Assembly (NCBI GenBank): GCA_002633005.1 | Contig: NMRA01000066.1 | Coordinates: 630,940-694,939 of the forward strand | Reading direction: 5' to 3' | Source of the DNA: Phoronis australis | Lineage: Eukaryota > Phoronida > Phoronidae | Length of the DNA: 64,000 nucleotides | Shown: positions 60,471 to 64,000 of the stretch, piece by piece | How the letters are laid out: each line of letters begins with the position of its first letter | Numbering within the stretch: position 1 is the first letter of the stretch | Translations under genes and position numbers: made by a program | Notes under the pieces: generated by a model | Database searches by the model: none | The model's input: only the letters and a program-made list of their open reading frames with translations | What the model was told of the DNA's origin: nothing

Positions 60471-63400
60471 CTGGAACTTAAAGGAAAGAAAAATTGGAAC
60501 AAGCTGAAGCTTATGGAACCAGGAGGCATCACTTCCTGATATCAACGTAAGTTGGCCTCAGCACGGTTGTTATTCAGATATCATTTCACTGGTAATGGTA
60601 ATCTATCGTATAGCCATTTTAGTTACCGACAATCAGGCTCTAAATGACGTCATTTATGATCAATCAAATGTCGACAATCTTCCCTTACCCAACGTACTCA
60701 TAACGATATCACAACATTCATTGCTCTTGATTGGGATTTGTCAACGCCTGATCGTCACTCTGTCAGCAAACAAATCCCAATCACGTTTTATGCCCCTTGA
60801 CGTCATTATTTACTAGACCCTGAAAGTTTCAATTTATATCGTCACTCGATTGCCAATACCACCACGATGTGACAGAAATAGCAATTTTCTCTCGTGTGTG
60901 GTATTTGTAGGTACGGCTGTGTTGGGATACATCACAAGGCAGACAAGGGAATGTCCAGGAAATGGCTTTTGGCGTACACAAACATCTACTAAGTATTTCC
61001 GAAAGTTGACTCTTTATATAGTGGGTCAGAAAATATCCTACAACATAGCAAATTTTGGGACAAATTGTATTTTGAAAATGTCAACTTCCATCCAAAAGAC
61101 GCCCACTCAAAAGAAGAAGTTTGGATCAACGCATTTTAGATAGGTGTTAATGACTGTTAAGTAAACTACGCTCATAAATTCAGACTTTTTAAAGTTTTAA
61201 AAGCTCTTTCGTGCATTTTATATAATAGTTGGAACTTTTACTCTGGATTGTAAATTTTCGTGTGCGACGAAGAATCAAAGTTGGTTTAAAGATGATATCC
61301 TTCGTGCCAATTGCCGTTTCTTTATGCTTAAGAAGTTTGGTTGTCTTAAGTGGAAGATCATTGTAACATCTTACATATATGCAGAGCATCAAACAATTTT
61401 TTTTCTAAAAAAGAGAAAGATCCTTTTCAACATCGGGTCTCTATTGCGGGGACACTTCCAAAATTATTTAGGTGAAGGAAGCAGGGAACAAGGGGTGAGC
61501 ACCCCCTCAACCAAAATGTTGGAAGGCTGATACAAGTTTTCGACCCCAATTATTCCGGATAGTAATGACTATAAATTAATTATTCAACGTTTGGAGACGC
61601 AAACTCTGTTTTAAAATAAAACTGAAAATAGAACACTCTCCCCCCACCATCGAATTCTTCCTACGCCTATGTAAAAAAAGCATCGATTGATGTAAAATTA
61701 AATGTGAAATTAATTTTTTCAAAAGACAGAAAGATCTGTTGACAATTTTTGCATTATGAATAGTAAAAATTGGGGGAAATTCACTAAAATCTTTCACGCT
61801 TATTTTAGAAAAGATTTTCGGATTGAGATTAATGTTTTACTATACCGTAAGTGATTTTGATTGTTATACTTCATTAATTAATGAAACTTCATCATTTCGG
61901 TAGAGTTTTCTAATGCTACTAAGTCTGCAAGTGATGATAACAACTTTTAGTCGTCTGACTTTCTTACCCAAACACCACACAACTTGCACGCATGCTGCTG
62001 GAGAATCCCTTCTGAACACCGAAATATTTCCCAACAACCTTCACGCATATGAAAATTGCGACAATCCACAGAGCTGAATTCTTCGAGTTCTATGGTTTTT
62101 AATAACAAATGTTGATCATTTTAAATTGAGGTTGGTATATAATAGGGGCGCTTGCAAACTGAAATAAATCAATTTGACTGCTGTAAACTTTCCTATCGTA
62201 GCAATAATTGAACTTAAATATTAGAAAGTGTTCCACTGTATATAAAATCCAACATGTTAGTTTTTATAAAAAAGCACTGCACGCGGCGATAAAGGGGAAG
62301 ATTGGTCAAACTTACCACACATACATTCTCTTCTCTGGGCAAAGAACCAGATCGTCTGTCTACCGTGTGGTGTCCCACGTCTGCATCTGCCTTGGGCAAG
62401 AAAGCTGACGACGCGTGTCAGACATTTTCCCAGCGGACGGAAGTTACACACAGCACTGCAGAATGGTCAAAACATTACCTGGGACACGATGATATTATCT
62501 TGTCTATGTTAAGGTGCTGGTTAAAAACAATTTGAGTTGTCTAATACAGACCAACACCTTGCCTTGTGTAACTACAGAGTTTATTAGTTGAATGTGGGCA
62601 ATACCACTCAGGTGGCTGGTATTTCAGAAAAAATTAAAATACCTCTCGACTTTTGGTTTTGTAGTTCAAATGCAAGATAAAAAGGGAAGAGCGAACTGCA
62701 GAGGAAGAGGGGAGGTAGGTAGGTGAGCGGGNAGAGGGGGAAAGGTGTCAGGGAGAGAGAAAGCAGAAAAATTCTTGTGAGTCGACCTCTACTACAATCT
62801 CTAAAAGTGATTTAAGTCACAATCAGATCCGCCCAGTATGATGCCATTAAATTAGTGAATGCCTTTCCGGATAAAGTCAAAGATGCTAAAACCTTTGCTG
62901 CGTTTAATTGACTTTGAAGGCCCCACCTGTCATCACAGTTGTAAAAACCATACTTAAAAATCCATTGCGACTGGGTTATTCATTTCTAATTCATAATTAT
63001 TTTAGACGATTACTGATTAGACGGAGTTATTCATTTCTGATCTACAATCATTTTAGATGACAATGTTAAAAACTAACATGAGTGGACCTACGTAAATGTA
63101 AACATAAGTTTAGTTAATTAAACCGTGTGATTATTTGTTCTATTAACATGATGTATCATACTCTAGTAAGTTGTAAAGATATGTTGTTGGGGCTACCCAA
63201 CCCAGCCCGATCTACTTCTCACTAATGACATGCTTTATGGGTAAATAAACGTATTGAAAAAAAACATGGGTGCATTCGTGAGCCCTTTAAAATCACACGC
63301 AAGCCTTTTGTTTTTAAGCAAGGACGCGATTGAGGCGTAAAACGATGTGAGTGCACACCAGAACAGAGTATTCTATTTTGACCTTAACTCAGAATTTGTT

Positions 63401-64000
63401 TTTGCGTTTTATTTCCTCTGCTTGATCGTGAACAAGCAAACTTACATTTTATTTCTTTTCCCCTGTTTCTGAGCCACTCTGGTTGACCAACTTCAGGACC
63501 ATGAGTTCAAAATAAATTTCGGGAACCGAAGGGTAACATTCATAACACTGCTGTGCCACTCCTCGCGTACTGTAGGTCCATCAAATGTGTGTCATTTAAT
63601 GTACCTAATGATAACTGTGGGTTGTCACATCGAGAGTCGGAATGTGAAAATGAATTTGCGACCAGCCTCGATACACACATATAATGACTTTTATTCATTT
63701 TGTATTACAAAAACGTATCTCAATAAGAATGACCATCCACTTACGTTTTCGGACGACATACTGTGTTTTTTACAGGCCTAGCGTAATACACCCCTCTGAA
63801 AGACCGGGAATAGTAGGTTCGCTTTTTACACGGGCGGGCAGGTTTATGCCAATTTGCAAATTGTCGAGTCTCAAGATCATCTTGCGATTCTTTCTCCATG
63901 CTTGTATCTTTAGCTGTAAAGTTTTCAGCAAACATCTCCCCGGTGTTTCTTATGTCGAAGTCACCTAGTCCATCGTTAGCCTCATTCGTGACGTCATCCG
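60274..64000 (-). CDS. secreted basic Cys-rich / two-antistasin-domain precursor, gene B (5' end outside window)
   Basis: Minus-strand exons: 64000(partial)-63745, 62455-62316, 60470-60274 (TGA). Exons 3 and 4 have exactly the same lengths (140 and 197) and phases as gene A; the signal-peptide part lies beyond the window. All cysteines of the basic module and of both antistasin units are conserved. Differences cluster elsewhere: ETRQFANWHKPARP in place of the QKRQHNWHEPARP site, CNFRPLGKCLTR against CNFSPLGKCQTR, GNVMDEGC against GNVIVKGC, and CKNRCPCG against CKNICACG. The dibasic KR is TR here, so processing may differ. Intact frame, splice sites and Cys pattern argue for a functional paralogue. 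Confidence 0.86.
62316..62455 (-). CDS. gene B exon 3: basic Cys-rich module
   Basis: Acceptor TTCTGCAG, donor GTAAGT. Same length as the gene A exon. By eye there are 11 base differences in 140, about four of them silent; the second half of the encoded module is unchanged. Confidence 0.86.
63745..64000 (-). CDS. gene B exon 2 (partial): propeptide and basic module start
   Basis: Ends CCGAAAAC|GTAAGT in phase 2, as in gene A, and continues past the window edge. Encodes GDFDIRNTGEMFAENF, then PARPCKKRTYYSRSFRGVYY. The propeptide is more diverged than the basic module. Confidence 0.86.

Larger units (their letters stand above)
59328..64000. repeat. diverged segmental duplication, copy B
   Basis: Second copy of the block carrying gene B; it runs off the right edge of the window. 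The offset between matched points drifts from about 15.75 kb down to 14.8 kb because of indels, which marks an old duplication rather than an assembly error. Confidence 0.88.

Overview
This is a eukaryotic nuclear window: AT-rich, gene-poor, with many short exons bounded by GT-AG (and some GC-AG) introns and many old repeats. The gene content (a large extracellular multi-exon protein ending in a discoidin domain, secreted antistasin-type proteins, and a decayed multicopy PIN-like/CXC mobile-element gene that I know mainly from cnidarian and other marine invertebrate genomes) suggests an anthozoan cnidarian such as a coral or sea anemone. The phylum is an inference; the species cannot be read from the sequence. 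Gene models were built by hand from splice sites and tested by requiring intron phases to match across every junction.

Layout. (1) 478-20057, plus strand: the 3' part of a large extracellular protein gene. 21 exons are visible; 12 encode beta-rich, N-glycosylation-rich repeats, then come a three-exon F5/8 type C (discoidin) domain and a Cys-containing tail. Its last two exons lie in a ~2.39 kb tandem duplication (17841-20228 and 20231-22608) joined at a single 'n', so the duplication may be an assembly artefact. (2) 24183-34394, minus strand and convergent with the first gene: an eight-exon gene for a predicted 476-residue single-pass membrane protein with a JmjC-type fold that lacks the Fe(II)-binding residues, followed by TPR repeats. 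(3) 37535-43333: a ~5.8 kb element with related inverted termini, enclosing a frame-shifted PIN-like/CXC pseudogene. (4) 43.5-64.0 kb: a diverged segmental duplication carrying two minus-strand paralogues. Gene A (44569-53258) is complete with four exons; gene B (60274 to beyond 64000) lacks its 5' end in the window. Each encodes a secreted precursor: signal peptide (seen in A), acidic propeptide, a highly basic Tyr/Arg/Cys-rich region I do not recognise, and two antistasin-type domains.

The introns and intergenic spaces hold foldback elements, MITE-like elements, a likely tRNA-derived SINE, an inverted pair of Penelope/GIY-YIG-like fragments, 21-bp minisatellites, a degenerate tandem array and microsatellites. 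The genes are not an operon and show no obvious shared pathway, apart from A and B, which are clear tandem paralogues. The most promising undescribed item is the A/B family with its conserved basic cysteine-rich module; the second is the apparently non-catalytic JmjC-TPR membrane protein.
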